DNA of 64,000 nucleotides, taken from assembly GCA_033063855.1 (NCBI GenBank), contig CP093831.1, positions 16,678,001 through 16,742,000 of the forward strand, given 5' to 3'. Within the stretch, counting starts at the first letter, position 1. The number at the start of each line of letters is the position of its first letter. Source of the DNA: Smittia aterrima (Eukaryota; Arthropoda; Insecta; Diptera; Chironomidae). Under the pieces are notes generated by a model that saw only the letters and a list, made by a program, of their open reading frames with translations, ran no database searches and was not told the origin of the DNA. This document shows positions 51,068-63,455 of the stretch, piece by piece. The translations under genes and the position numbers were made by a program.

Positions 51068-51723
51068 ATGCAGAACTCAAGTATGGTTGATTCATTGAAT
51101 TATTTGTTGTACAACAACCCGCTTTGCCAGAAGATAATTTCAACATCAAAGGTAATTGCACAATTCTTGAAATTGTTGAAATATTCTTGAAATTAATTTT
51201 TTTTAGAACATTTTGTTTAAAAATGGAAGTTCTGTGCACTCGTCGACTGTGGCAACTGCAACGAAGCAAATAGCTTCTCCTGTTGTTCTGTCATTGTACC
51301 AACAAGGAGGAAAAGCATCTGCTGTGTTCCTTAGAGTTGCAGGATTTTCTGGTAAAATTTATTGATTTTTCGTGAAGATTGTGTAAACAATAATTTATTT
51401 CCATTTCAGGAGCGGCAGCTGTTATTTTAGGAGCTTATGGGGCTCACAAGAGTCAGTGGCCACAACAGGAAGATCCAAAACGTGATCCTAAAGCAATTTT
51501 TGAGGTGGCCAACAAATATCACTTCTACAACAGCTTAGCTTTGATGGCAGTACCTCTGGTGAAAAGACCATGGCTAACAGGATCGCTGATGGTTTCAGGA
51601 ATCATTTTATTCTCGGGAACTTGTTACTACAGCGCAATTACCGGTGACACAAAATTCAACAGACTTGCTCCATTGGGTGGGACATCTTTGATCCTTGCTT
51701 GGGTTTCGATGATGTTTTTCTAA
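51068..51723 (+). CDS. TMEM256-like (DUF423) membrane protein
   Basis: Exons 51068-51151, 51207-51351 and 51410-51723 join in phase to 180 residues. The C-terminal ~115 residues are a DUF423/TMEM256 domain with four hydrophobic segments: about 66-88 (FLRVAGFSGAAAVILGAYGAH, a family hallmark), near 119-131, 137-158 (LTGSLMVSGIILFSGTCYY) and 163-180 ending in SMMFF. The domain also has the KYHFYNSLALM motif. The N-terminal ~65 residues are Ser/Thr/Lys-rich and poorly conserved, and could be a targeting extension; the exact start is the least certain part. The biochemical role of this small family is not established. Poly(A) signal AATAAA is at 51804-51809. Confidence 0.9.
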
Positions 51724-51803
51724 GTCAGCATATAACAAAGATTCCATTTGCATCTTTAGATTAGATCGTTGTGTTTCACTGTGAAAGATTCTGAATGAAG
51801 TTC

Positions 51804-51809
51804 AATAAA
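51804..51809 (+). terminator. Poly(A) signal of TMEM256-like gene
   Basis: AATAAA about 80 bp past the stop codon. Confidence 0.65.
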
Positions 51810-51834
51810 AAGAGATTTGTTTTAATTTAAATTC

Positions 51835-51840
51835 TTTATT
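51835..51840 (-). terminator. Poly(A) signal, minus strand
   Basis: AATAAA on the minus strand, usable by the 41-residue ORF transcript or by TRIP12. TRIP12 also has nearer ATTAAA variants at 52290-52295 and 52310-52315. Confidence 0.45.
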
Positions 51841-51907
51841 TGAAGTTTATTCCATCATATAATTAATTCTAGGACATAAAGTTGGATGTTGAATTTTATA
51901 CATTTTG

Positions 51908-52033
51908 TTATCGTATTTGAGGATTGACACGAGAGAAGCGCAAAGTCTTGAGGAGATCATCAAATTCTAGATCAGACCCGTCGATGTCTCCCTTTCCAAT
52001 CTCAATAAACAAAAATTTAGCTCTCTTAGCCAT
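51908..52033 (-). CDS. Possible 41-residue small ORF
   Basis: A minus-strand ATG at 52033 in fair context (GCA-ATG-G) opens 41 codons, beginning MAKRAKFLFIEIGKGDIDGS and ending NPQIR. Composition is protein-like and mixed-charge. AATAAA follows at 51835-51840 on the same strand. A pyrimidine-rich AG sits 20 bases upstream of the ATG, so the 5' leader may be spliced. It lies past the TRIP12 stop, so it could instead be a chance frame in a long TRIP12 3' untranslated region. An upstream ATG in another frame encodes only seven residues. I recognise no family. Confidence 0.3.
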   Translation of the reverse strand: MAKRAKFLFIEIGKGDIDGSDLEFDDLLKTLRFSRVNPQIR

Positions 52034-52479
52034 TGCACTTAAGCTTCATCTTATCTAAAGGAAACAATGATTATAAATTCTTATCAAAAGTAGATTAAAG
52101 AAAACTTATCGCAAATCGGAAAATTTTCACTTGGAAAACTAAACTAAAATGCTCCCGGTCAACCGCGGTCGTTAATAAAAAAATATTCACATTTTCTTTC
52201 CTTTTATATTCTTTTTCATTCGACTCCGATCAGAGTGAATTGTGAGTGTTCACTTAAATAAGGAAAACGAAGAACAGCATTGCTTCTCGTTTAATCACCA
52301 ATTGTTTGTTTTAATTTTTCGTTCTCTACCAAAAAATATATTTTAATTAGCGTAAAAAATCAGCAGAAATTTTTCTTTTTTAAATGTTTCTCTTTCTTCC
52401 AGCAGGTTTAACTGTAAAAAGTTTTCTTGTATCATTCATCGGAGGGCGGTTTTTGGTTCGATTTCGGTCGGATGTCTAT

Positions 52480-55400
52480 TTAAGAGAGGTGGAAGCTCAT
52501 GCTACCCTCGCTTGCAGCTAACTTCAATTTTGCTCTCATCACTTCACGCGACGAGTACTCAGGGATCTTAAGATAGTTTACACAAGTCATTACGGATGGC
52601 AAATATTCATCAGGATCTTGATTGCCGTCAACCTTCTTTCTAACGACAGTCAATGGAGGTGTCAATGATTTGAAGCCACCAGTTGGCAAACGTGGAGTTC
52701 CAGTTACGAACTGCAAGAACAAACGTTGCTCCTCACGAGTGTATTGACTTAGAATTTCGTAGAATGAATGAATAGCGGCTGACTCTTGCGTGAATCCATG
52801 ATCAGCGCGGCAGCAATCTGCGAGCATTCGTGTGTCCCATTTCTGATAGTTTGAAGTACCCGATCCGCAGAAAACATTTTCTAATTCTTCTGGATAAAAA
52901 ATGCGGAGATGATGCAGCGGGAAAACAGAGTTGAATCCTAGAATTGATAGTTAATTTTAGTGGTTGTTCAATATTTAAAAGTTATTAGCTTCTTACCTTC
53001 GCGGAATGCTTCGAATTGTCGGTTGACACCTTCGACCAAAAACCAATGTGTCACAAGCGATATGTACTGGTGTAGATTGTGAATAGTCACTGGAATATCA
53101 CGGCCGCCTCGACGTAGTTCGATGTTTGGAAAACCTGGCAGCACAAAGTCAAATCCAAGATCAGCAATCGTGCATCCATCAAGGTCCAGCAATTCAATCT
53201 TTTGAAGAAGAAAAAATAATTAAATATTTAAAGACCTAAAATCAATAATTTCCTGATGATCTTACCTTTTCAGTCTTCTCCATTGAGTCAAGTGTTGGAT
53301 CAGCTTGGATGATTTCTCGTTGTTTAACGATTTCATTCAAACGCAGCAGAGTGCCTTGCACTTCAGGTGCAACTTGTCCCAAATCAGCGAGACTGAGAGA
53401 ATTCTCTTCAGTCAAGAGCCATCGATAGAATGGAATCGAGAATGGGAGATCCAACTAAAGAAAAAAGCAGTTAGTTATAAATCATTTTAAATTTTTACAA
53501 TGAAACTCACCATTCGACTGTCCATTACAGCCTTAGCCATGAATTTACCCAAGAACTTAAATTTAAACTTAAGTCTTGAGATTTGTGAAGTCTTTGCCGT
53601 TTTGCTCAACGAAAGTGGAAACAGTCCACACGGAGCGTTCACATACTGAGCTATACCACTTGTCGTAAGAGCGCTCGTTTGTCGCGGGGTTTCGACAATT
53701 CTTCCTTCATTTTCATTTTGCTGATCCAATGATTGTTCGATCAACATGTTAATTTCATTATTATTCATCACATTATTATCACTGTTGTTATTATTGTTTC
53801 CACTACTGTCTTCGATTGTCAACGACGATGCGCTGCTCGGTTGATGAATGTAAATCATCTGCGACTGCTCATCCGATGCTGGGATAGCTGGCGATTTAAC
53901 AGCATCGGCCATAACTTGTTGATGTTTGTAACTGTCGCTGTCATTCCACAGACCTAATTCAATTCGTTGAAGCTCCGTTGACACAAGAGCGTAGAACTCA
54001 AGTGTTGGACCCAAACCAGTTCCGACTTCATTCTCGTATTGAATCTCAAGCAATGCTTTCGAATGTCCAAAGTCCTATAAAAATTAAAAGTTAGAAACTT
54101 GTGAAACTACTTTTTATATATTTATTTTACCTGAATAATCACTTCTGCTTGTTTCAAGATGTCTTCACGGGAAATTGCTCGCTTGCGTCTATCCAAACGA
54201 GGAGTCACACGTTCTGAAGTGTCTGCTGAGTTGAGATCAGGGGTTGTGTCGATCAAACGCTGCAAAGCACGATCGCGATCGAAAGAAATTGCGTAGAAAA
54301 GCAAATGGCGTGTTTCAAATGGAAATAGGAAAGGACAAGATGTTGAGATCTCCTGAAGCCAGGTGGGAAGATTTCCAGTCATGATTACAAGTGGATCCTG
54401 AAGTTGACGACTAGCTTTGGCAGCAATCTAGAATAATTTTCAATTTAGTTGTTGAACAGTAATTTGGTTTTGAAATTTTCTTACCTTTGAGTGAATGAAG
54501 TCACTTTGTCCGATTATGTGCGAATGTGGAACTGAATAGTAAAGCGACGACCAATGACGGTTGATTCCATTGAGGATTCGCAATAAAGCGAGAACCTCAA
54601 TTGAAGCATCTTCCACTGTCTCCAAATCGGGTAATTTTGGCACCAAGAATGGGATGAGAGGTGAAGCAATCAGTGGAGCAGTTCCATCTGCCCAAAACTC
54701 TGGTTTGCGTCTGTTTTGAATTTTGGCAAGTGAGTTCTTGCTGTTCTTGCGCGATGCATTGAATGTGCTCGACGATGATGCAGCCAACGTGTTGACGCCA
54801 CTTTTACTTGCACTTCCACCTGCCGAGTTTTCTTCCACTGGCCGATAGTAAATTGTGTGCTGTTGAATCCAAATGCTTGCATTGCCTGATGATCGAGAAA
54901 AAATCAATTAAACTTTCTGTCGAACTTCTTTGTGATATAAAACTTACCGATTGGAGTTTCTGTGTCTGTGTCAGTCTCGGATTGGTCATTAACTAATGGC
55001 GAGTACTGACGAATGGCTTGATAAACAGTCATCGTGTATGGTAAAACATGATCTCCGATTAGGAACTGCAGTTTGTGCTTTGTACCACCCTAAAAAGAAA
55101 ATTGAGTTAGGGAAAGGTCTTTTAAATATTTGATTGTTGTCTTACCATGCTGATCATTGCAGCAGTGTCAATGTTGTCGATGTCTTCTTCGGAATCTTCC
55201 TCTGAATCTGTCCTTATTCCACCGTAACCACGTACAACCAAATAACGCTCAATAGCTTGAACTAGAGCAAGTGGATCGATCTTAACTGTGCCTCCTTTCC
55301 ATTGACGAAGATTGCTACAGTCAGGATGTCTTTGGAGATTGCACTAAAATATTTAGGATTAGTAAAATTTGCTAAAGTAGAATATTTAAATGCCTTACCT

Positions 55401-58400
55401 TCAGCTGATGTGTATTGAAGAACTTAAGAGCACTTGTGTTCGAACGTCCCCCAGTTCCCGAAGGGAAATCATGAACCTTCACCGGGAACTGTTCAAGTTG
55501 AGTCACACAACCATTGAGCTTAGCAACGAAGGCGCTAAAAGCTGCTGGGCTTGGCATGATAGCTCCACTGAAACTGATATAAAAAAAATGTTAGACATTG
55601 TTCGTTTAACTTCTTCAACAACTTTAACTTACTTTCCATCAAGCGGAAGTCCAGCAAACACGTATAGGAACGATCGAAGACGATCGTTACGGGAGACATT
55701 GCCATTTTCGCATGTCATGTAATTAAGCATGGCTTTGATGAGTCCTGAATGGTTCACTTCGAATGGCGAAATGTCACTTTCAATCAAAATGTTGCGAAGC
55801 TCTTCCAAAGCTTTCAAGCAAGTGTCGTATTGGCCTTCAAGTTTTTGAATGGCAGCAGTCAAACGAGCTAAGATGGTCAGTGCTGGATGAGCTCCTGATG
55901 ATTCATGATAGCGTTTCACAAACATAATCGCTTGATCACGGATCCATTGACGAGCTTTCTCGCGATTACCGGCAGCGATCAAGTTTGAATTTGAAGCACT
56001 CTTGCTGAGGTTGCTTGAACCATCTTTACTTGCATTACTTGATCCACTGAATGTTGAGTGAGATGATGATGTGCGACCCCATCGAACTGGATTGAGAGAA
56101 GCCAAGAACGAGGTAGTCTTTGAAGAAGCTCCAGAAAATCGTGAACGCGATGATGATGAGGATCCTGCTGAAGGAGTGCTACGACCAGTTGTTCCCAAGT
56201 TGCTTGCCTTATTGATAAAATCTTGAACAACATTGCCTGAAGTTGAACCTGATGCTGGCACAGAGGAAGTTGGCTGATTGTCCTCAGCACGATTCTTTGA
56301 TTTACTATTGTGCTGAGACTTTCTCTTTGGTGGCACCTTGCGTTTCAATATATCTGAGACTTTACTTGAACTTCCGCTTCTTTCGTTTGTTGTTGGTTGT
56401 TCAACCGAAGTGAACGACAATGTTTCATGGGCTGGAGTTGGTGCTGCTGCAGTTTGAAAGAGACCAGCAGTTTGAGATGAATAAACATTTCCTCCATGAA
56501 GCCCTGGATGATAATTTCGCACTGCAGATGGATCAGGGATGTTGACACTGTGATAAATTGCATTCATCAAAAGATTACCGCTGTTCGATGGCGATGGAGT
56601 TGTTGATGGTCCACTGTGAGGATCGATGTGAACACTGTTTTGCATTAATTTGGCAGAAGCAGCCGATGCATTCAGATTGATAGCGAATGTTCCTGGGGCA
56701 GCTGAGGCCTGAGACGGTTGAAGCAGGGAAGCACTTGTTGAAGGCATAGACATTGACATCTTGCTTGCCATTACCATCGACGCGCTCAAGTTCTTAACGT
56801 GAGACTGCGGACCTTTGGATGTTGAAGCCATTGCGTTGTCAAAGTCAAATTGGGTCATGGAATTGGTAACGAGTGCACTAGGAGGAGCACTTGTACTTGG
56901 AACGGCAAGAGCCGTTGATTTTGGTGACGGAGCAGTGCAGATTGGTATTGCAGGATCTGCAAGTTGATTGATTTGATGCATGACTCCCTCGCGACGGAAA
57001 TGAGTTCCAAAAACTTCAGGAAGCTTCTGCATTAAAATCTCAGCCATTTGTAAAGCTCCCACGACAATTCTGAGATCATTCGAGGCCATCATTCCGGCGA
57101 TGTGAGATGACACTAATTGATTCTTGAGAACATCTCTCAACAAATCAGCGTTTGCAAAGTAAACCATTCGAAGAAGTGCACGGAGACATTTGTAGCGAAC
57201 AGATGGACCAGCTGACGAACTGTATACTTCGTAGAGCACTGAGAAAAGGTTCTTGATAAACTCAGCTGCTAATCCTCGTTCTTCCTTCAAACAAGCGATA
57301 CGTGCATCGCGAGTTGCATTTGGTGGTCGTGCTGCGAGATTCATCATCCCAGAGAATCCTTCATTGTCCAAGCCAACAATAGGTGGCGGTTCAATGTGAG
57401 TGTTAACTTTGCGTTGAACGGCACGAGTCGTCCCACTATCCTCGTTGATTTGCTGCATTGCATGGAAGTCGATGGTGTAAGTTCGACCCATTGTACTCAA
57501 GCTAATCTCTTCATCCGTGTTGAGATGTGCAGCTTCAATGATTCGTGAATCAATTGCAGAGTAAGATCTCCAAACACCTTTCTCGTCACGCCATTGCCAC
57601 TGAACGGCATCTTGTGAATTGCTACTTGATCTTTCTAATAAGGCGTCAACGCTGAAAATTCCGTCGTTCGGTAAACGAGGCATCAATTCGCCAATCAAGC
57701 AAGTGATTTCGTAAAGCTCTGATGGGCTTCGTTGAACAAGGTCAACTTCGATATTTGCACTTCGTGTAGCAGAGTTCGTGAGTAGATAAAGCAGTGTTGA
57801 TGCGATATCATTTTTCAGTAGAGTGATCGCGAGGTCAGGGCAGTTAGCGCACATGACACTGAGCATTCGAACAACGTTGGTAAATGTAACTGAATTGAGA
57901 ACTGGCGGAGTAACAACCAAAAGCTGTTGACAGTTTTTGAGCAATTCCATGCTGGCAATCTCTTGAAGAATCGTTGGCTCGTGTTGGAAGCTATCGATGA
58001 GACGATAGAAAGCGTTACAGATTCGCTCCACGCTCTTTTTGTCATGGTTCTCAAGTAAACGGGCCAGCAATGGCAGTGATTCCTTGACAAATTGAAATTC
58101 TTCAGCGTGAAGGTTCAAACAACAATTTGCAGTGATTGCCAAAGCAGCGTGTTGAGCGTTGGTCGAGAAGAAATCCAGGTAGGTCAGACAAGCTGAGACA
58201 CCATTAGCTTGAAGAATCGCTTTGTTGTGACGTTTTGATAGGATCTCGAGGGCTGTGAGACTTTGCTCAGCAACATCCATACATTGAATAGTTTGCAACT
58301 TTTCCAAAAGCGCTGGAATTGCATCAACAACTGTTCCGGATGATCGAGGAAGAGCTTCAAGCATATAAGCGAATGCACGGCAAGCGTGATTCATCATATC

Positions 58401-60416
58401 AAAGTTATGCTCCATTCGTACAAGATTGATTAGAGCTGGCACTGCTTGTTTGGTTGGGAATCCTGCGAGAGTATCTTCATTTCCCATAACCAACATCTCA
58501 CACATCTCGATAGCAGCTTGAAGTTGCTGACTTTCGTCTTGACACTGTAATCCTTGAAGCAATTGTTGTGCTTTTGATGAACTGTTTGCTCCCATTGTTC
58601 GATGAAGTAAAGTATGCATTCGAGGTCCGAGCGCACTAAACAGCTGAGGCGGAAGACCACGAGCTTCTAGAAGAGCTTGTAATCGACCAACTTCACTATC
58701 ATCACTTTCCGAATCTGGATGATGACCAGATGTTCCAGGTTGTGTGCTTGAACTTCCAGCAGCTAAATTGCTGGCAAGAGCTGATGCACCACCTTGCGTT
58801 GAAGATGTTGCTGATGGAACATAAAGTGTTGCTGCTGCGTCGTTTGATCCACTTGCTGGTGTGTTTGTCTTGAAGAGTAAATATTGTGATCCAGCGGGCA
58901 ATTGCTGTTGATGTTCGTTGCTTCGCGATCCGTCGTTGGCCATGTTTGTAGGTTGAGCTGAAGTACTTGGACGGTTAGTATCTAGAATTCCACTCGTGCT
59001 ACCGCCCACAAACTGATGTTTGGAAGTTCCCTTGTTTCCCGTTCGGCGCGATGAAGTTGCTACGGCGACTGTTGAACTAGTGGCGACAGCGTTCGTGGAA
59101 GCTGATGATGAAACCTAGAGGGAAAAAAAATACATAATCAATTAAGAATCTAAAATTCAAATTGAATCAAATAGAAACTTACGCAAGACCCCGTTGTTGA
59201 TGAAGATGACGCCCCTTTACCACGTGAACTGCGTCTAAGCAGGTTTTGTGGTGGGTGGCCCGTCTGTTGCTGTGCTTCTGCTTGTGCTAATGTGTCTTCT
59301 TGTTGATCTGTTGTGTGTTGGGGCTCCCGACCACTGTGGTTACGAGCTAAACGCGCTCCCAGGTTCGAAGCTTGACTACCTGAACCCGTACTTTCGAGAT
59401 TAGCGGAACTTGTTTCTTGTTCGGTGATACGCTGACGCTTCTTTGGTATAGCGCCTGTTGTAGCGCTCGTTGTTTGTTTGCGACGAAGATTTGATGAAGT
59501 CGACGGTTGATCGACAGCTACTCGTGAGCGTAGAGTTCGTGAAGAACTCTGTGTTTGATTTCTATTACTATTTACACTCTTTGAGGAATTTTCAACTGTT
59601 TTCTTGTTACTATTTGATTTTTCACTCTGACGCGAGGTACCAGCTGCGCGAGATGATCGCAGTGATTTTGTCTTTTTGTCTTTAATCGTCTTATCAACAC
59701 TTTCCTCTTGGCTTTCTTCTTCGTTTTCACTTTCACTGATTAACTGAGATCGCGATGCACGCGATGTCTTTCTTAAATTCTTTGTTGGAGCTTCCAAATC
59801 AACACCACGCTCTACAGATTGCGTCCGAGACCGAGTTCGATATGCGATGAGATCTTTGTTAGATCTCTGATCCTCGGGTTTCTTTGAAGTTGATGGCGTT
59901 GCGTTGCTTTGAACTGTCGAAGTTGTTGCCAACGATGATGAATATGAAGATGAAGTTGAGCTGGAGAAATTTCGACGTCGTCGTTTTGTTTTCTTGTTTG
60001 ATGCAGTCGCTGGAATCTCCTCCTCTGTATCTTCTTCAGTTGTGCTGTTTGGGTTGACTAAAATATTGAGCAAGCGCTTTCGTGGACCGCGATTGCTGCT
60101 ACTTGTCGTTGACGCTGTTGTGTTGGTTGTGTTTGATGATGACGATGATTCAGTTTTAAGATTTTTTATTGCTAAAAATAGAAGTTTATTATTATGCAAT
60201 TGCTTAGTTCGTCGTTCACTATTCCAACTCACGTTTTGCTAATGATGATGTGACTGAGTGTCCGCCGCTTGCGACCACCTGAGCTTGACCGCTTCCTTTG
60301 CCTGCACCTTTTCCTGATAATGCCTTACTATTTTTCTTCGCTCCTCCCTTGTTATTTCCCTTCTCTTGCCCCTCCGTCAATGCAGAGAGCAACTGCTTAC
60401 TAGCGGATTCGGCCAT
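52480..60416 (-). CDS. ctrip: HECT E3 ubiquitin ligase TRIP12 / circadian trip
   Basis: Twelve exons (60416-60233, 60171-59183, 59114-55633, 55573-55399, 55343-55146, 55089-54948, 54885-54485, 54427-54131, 54074-53511, 53454-53266, 53198-52997, 52937-52480) join in phase to 2426 residues. The first ~560 residues are Ser/Thr/Lys-rich and disordered. Armadillo-type repeats follow at about 570-880 (LLQGLQCQDESQQLQAAIEM), then a WWE domain at about 893-962 (AVQWQWRDEKGVWRSYSA), a Ser-rich linker and the HECT domain from about 1960. The catalytic cysteine is Cys2393 in LPSVMTCVNYLKIP, 33 residues from the end as in human TRIP12, and the end is SFHLS. TRIP12 is a nuclear ligase for the ubiquitin-fusion-degradation pathway and chromatin/DNA-damage substrates; the fly homologue affects the circadian clock. 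An Asn/Gln-rich insertion (about 2003-2090) sits in the HECT N-lobe. Confidence 0.97.
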
Positions 60417-63400
60417 AGACGACACTTATTGCATAAAAACTGCTGCTGGCCATTAAACATTCCCTAAATGCCCTCGCACCCTTGTGATTCCAGATTGTTC
60501 TTCGTCAGTCTCTTGAGAAAGGAATTTGGAAATGGATCGCAGATCCCGAGACAGTCCGATTTTAAATTTATCAAACTTTTCACGAAGTCTTAACTTGATT
60601 TTTTTCCGAAATATTGCCACTTAATTTTAATTTATCTGAAGTTGGAGAATCTGTAAATAATAGATAAAAAAATTGTTAATTACATTGCATAAATTAATGA
60701 AATTAAAGATGATGATGATTTTAAGTTAGAAATTGTGTAATATGACGTAAAGGATTTATTTTTCTTTCGTGCGGTTCTTTGTTCTTTTGTGCTGGTCTTC
60801 TTCGGAAATATCCATCGCAATAACTATCGAGGCCCTCAACTCACACACGCAAATTAATCGTCTGTTCTCTGCTCATTTATATTTTTTTTTTCGGGCAGAA
60901 CGAGTGAAGAAAACACAAAATCGATAAACTTTTTGGCTCAGCAAATTCTTGTCATCAGCACTTTTCTGCCAACAGAATCTCAGTTCAATGTTTTTCACCC
61001 TCCGGAGCAAAAAGGTCGAGCTTGATCGAATTAAAAGGAAAAGCCATGTGCGATCTCCTCTGCCAATTGTCAGGGGAATAAAACTTGATCCATTGAGATT
61101 CACCGTCTATTCACTATTCAGGTTCATGTGATTCCCTTGTTTACTTAATGTTATTACCCAGTGCCCCGTTATATACTTGTTCCTCATCGTCTTTATATAT
61201 TCAACGAAAACCCGATCCATATACAAGGCAAGAAGAAGAAATAAAAAAAACTTTTCGTATGTGTTTCTACACATCGGCTGGTTTCGAAACTCGAAATGGA
61301 TGAAGCAGAGAGCGAGCACCGTGTGAGGAATAGAAATAAATGTTTGAAGTACTCTGACTTATGTATCAATTTATGGAGGTGAATTTTTGTTTTTTTTTCT
61401 GCCCCAGTCGACGGTCTCAATATAATAATAATTTATTCCCTCCCTGGCGAAGGGTTAGTGACCCTATTTATGCTGCTGCTTGCCTTCCGACAACATTTCC
61501 ATATGCACACACCATCACATTATCATTTCGCTTCACAGTTTGTGGAGACAAATGGAAATTATACTTTTATGCTGCCGAACAAATCAAGAGACAGCCGAAA
61601 TATGTTCAACAAAGGGAACAAAGTAACAATGAATGCGATTAACTACCTAAACAGCAACAGCATAAGGCCGCAGAGTCGAAGACCTTGAGGAGATCTCATC
61701 GGAAGTATAATTTTAGTTCGTCGCGTATTTATTTCTTCATTTAGCTCAAAGCAAATGAATCGACGACGAAGATTTCACACAAAATTCTCGAAAGAACTTT
61801 CGTTAATAATAACAGAGAGAGAGAGGAGAACAACTCGTGCCAACAAGCATGAGAAGAGACATTCGTGGAAAACGCGAGAAATAAATGCAATGATCAAAAT
61901 GTCAAAAGAAACTTATTTTAAAACGAACAATTTTCTTTCTCTCATGTTCGTCGAGAAAGATTCTAAAACAAATAATCTTATCTCTACGTCGGAAGGTTCT
62001 TTAAGACGATTCTATTATTGAAGAAAGATAATGAGAAAACTATTGCAAGGATCTTTTTTTCTTCTTGACAACTGCAACGTAATGAAATATCAGAATTCAC
62101 TTCCCACAGTGGCGAAAAGAAAGAAAAATGTATGAGAGAACTTGTGATTGTAGGTGTTTGAACGAAATATTTGTGCTGGTCTAGTGAAAAATTATCAATT
62201 TTTTCCTCTCGACTCTCTGCCTTCCTCAAATATTTCAGAAATGAGCCCGAATTCTCGTTTATTCGTGTTGTGTTATCGCTCATTTTGAGGCCGAGAAAAA
62301 CAGAAATATCAGAATACTTTTTCGTTCGACTTTGGGACCTTCAGTCAAGTCGACATCATTGAATGGAAAAACTCCAGTTGAAGCAAACGCGAGGCGAGCG
62401 CAGCACACAAAGAGAACTTTACAAACATTCATTGGAACTTGAGATATTTTTACGTGGTTAGATGATGATTGTCGATCGTGTCAATCTTAACTTAGCAATT
62501 CATTGAATTTACAGGAGTTTATATGTTATGTTGTCACTTAAAGTCACTTGAACTGAACATCACTAGCGAACAAATCCTCTCATCGCCATTTTAGATTCAA
62601 AATGATTCGTTCGACTTTACGCCTCAGCAAAGTTGTCTACGTTTGTTGGATCAGTGCTCAACACCTGATTCGATAATGAACTTAAGCGAGCTATCTAGAC
62701 AAAGCTTTCCGTGTGTTGCATCGCAGAGCAGAAAAGAAAAAAAAAGTCAATCACTGAGACGGAAAGTTTTTATTGATTTTTTCGCGATGAGACCCTCATA
62801 GCTTCCGTAATGATAGAAGTGGAGCTTATGTTTGATTGGAAACTTATTTTTATTGCACGGGCACGAGCCGAAACTATTTTCAAACAGTTAAATAAATATT
62901 TTCGTTTGTGACGAACATAAATTAAAAAATTTCCTCATCGAGCAACCAACCATTTTGGGAATTAAGAAAACTTTTTCAATGGAAGCAGATTTTTTCTAAA
63001 TTAGTCGTTGAAAGAAAAGCTTTAGACTTTTAAGAGAATGTTCGAGTAGTGACTCACAATGAAATATAAGAATTTTAAGTTTTCAATGGAAGGAGAACAA
63101 GATTTTTTCAATTACGTTTTTATGAAAATTTTTCTTTTTTGAATTTCTCCCTTAAAATCACTCGCACTGAAAATATTTCACCTGGTATTTGATCCAAAGA
63201 CTGCTATGAACGATTATTTAACTTCCTCGCACCTTATTCACACTAAATCTTCAATATATTTGAAGTTATTTGCTTAGATTGAAGACCAAGTTTCCGAGAG
63301 TTTTAACTGAGGGACGACGAACTTGACTCCAGTTTGATCCAAGTGGTGAACTTGTGGTGAAGGTGAATTTAAACATCTGATCGTCAGCGAGATCCGGGCA

Positions 63401-63455
63401 GTTTGATTTGAGCGTATTTTTTTAACAATTGCATTTAGTGAATTAAAGTGGGAAG
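60417..63455. other. Intergenic DNA between TRIP12 and the coiled-coil gene
   Basis: Three kilobases lie between two divergent genes and should include both 5' leaders. Short open frames are present on both strands but none has a domain or consistent splice partner. Contents are AT-rich, with two GCATAAA-type motifs near 60430 and 60686. I see no RNA gene or mobile element. Confidence 0.6.
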
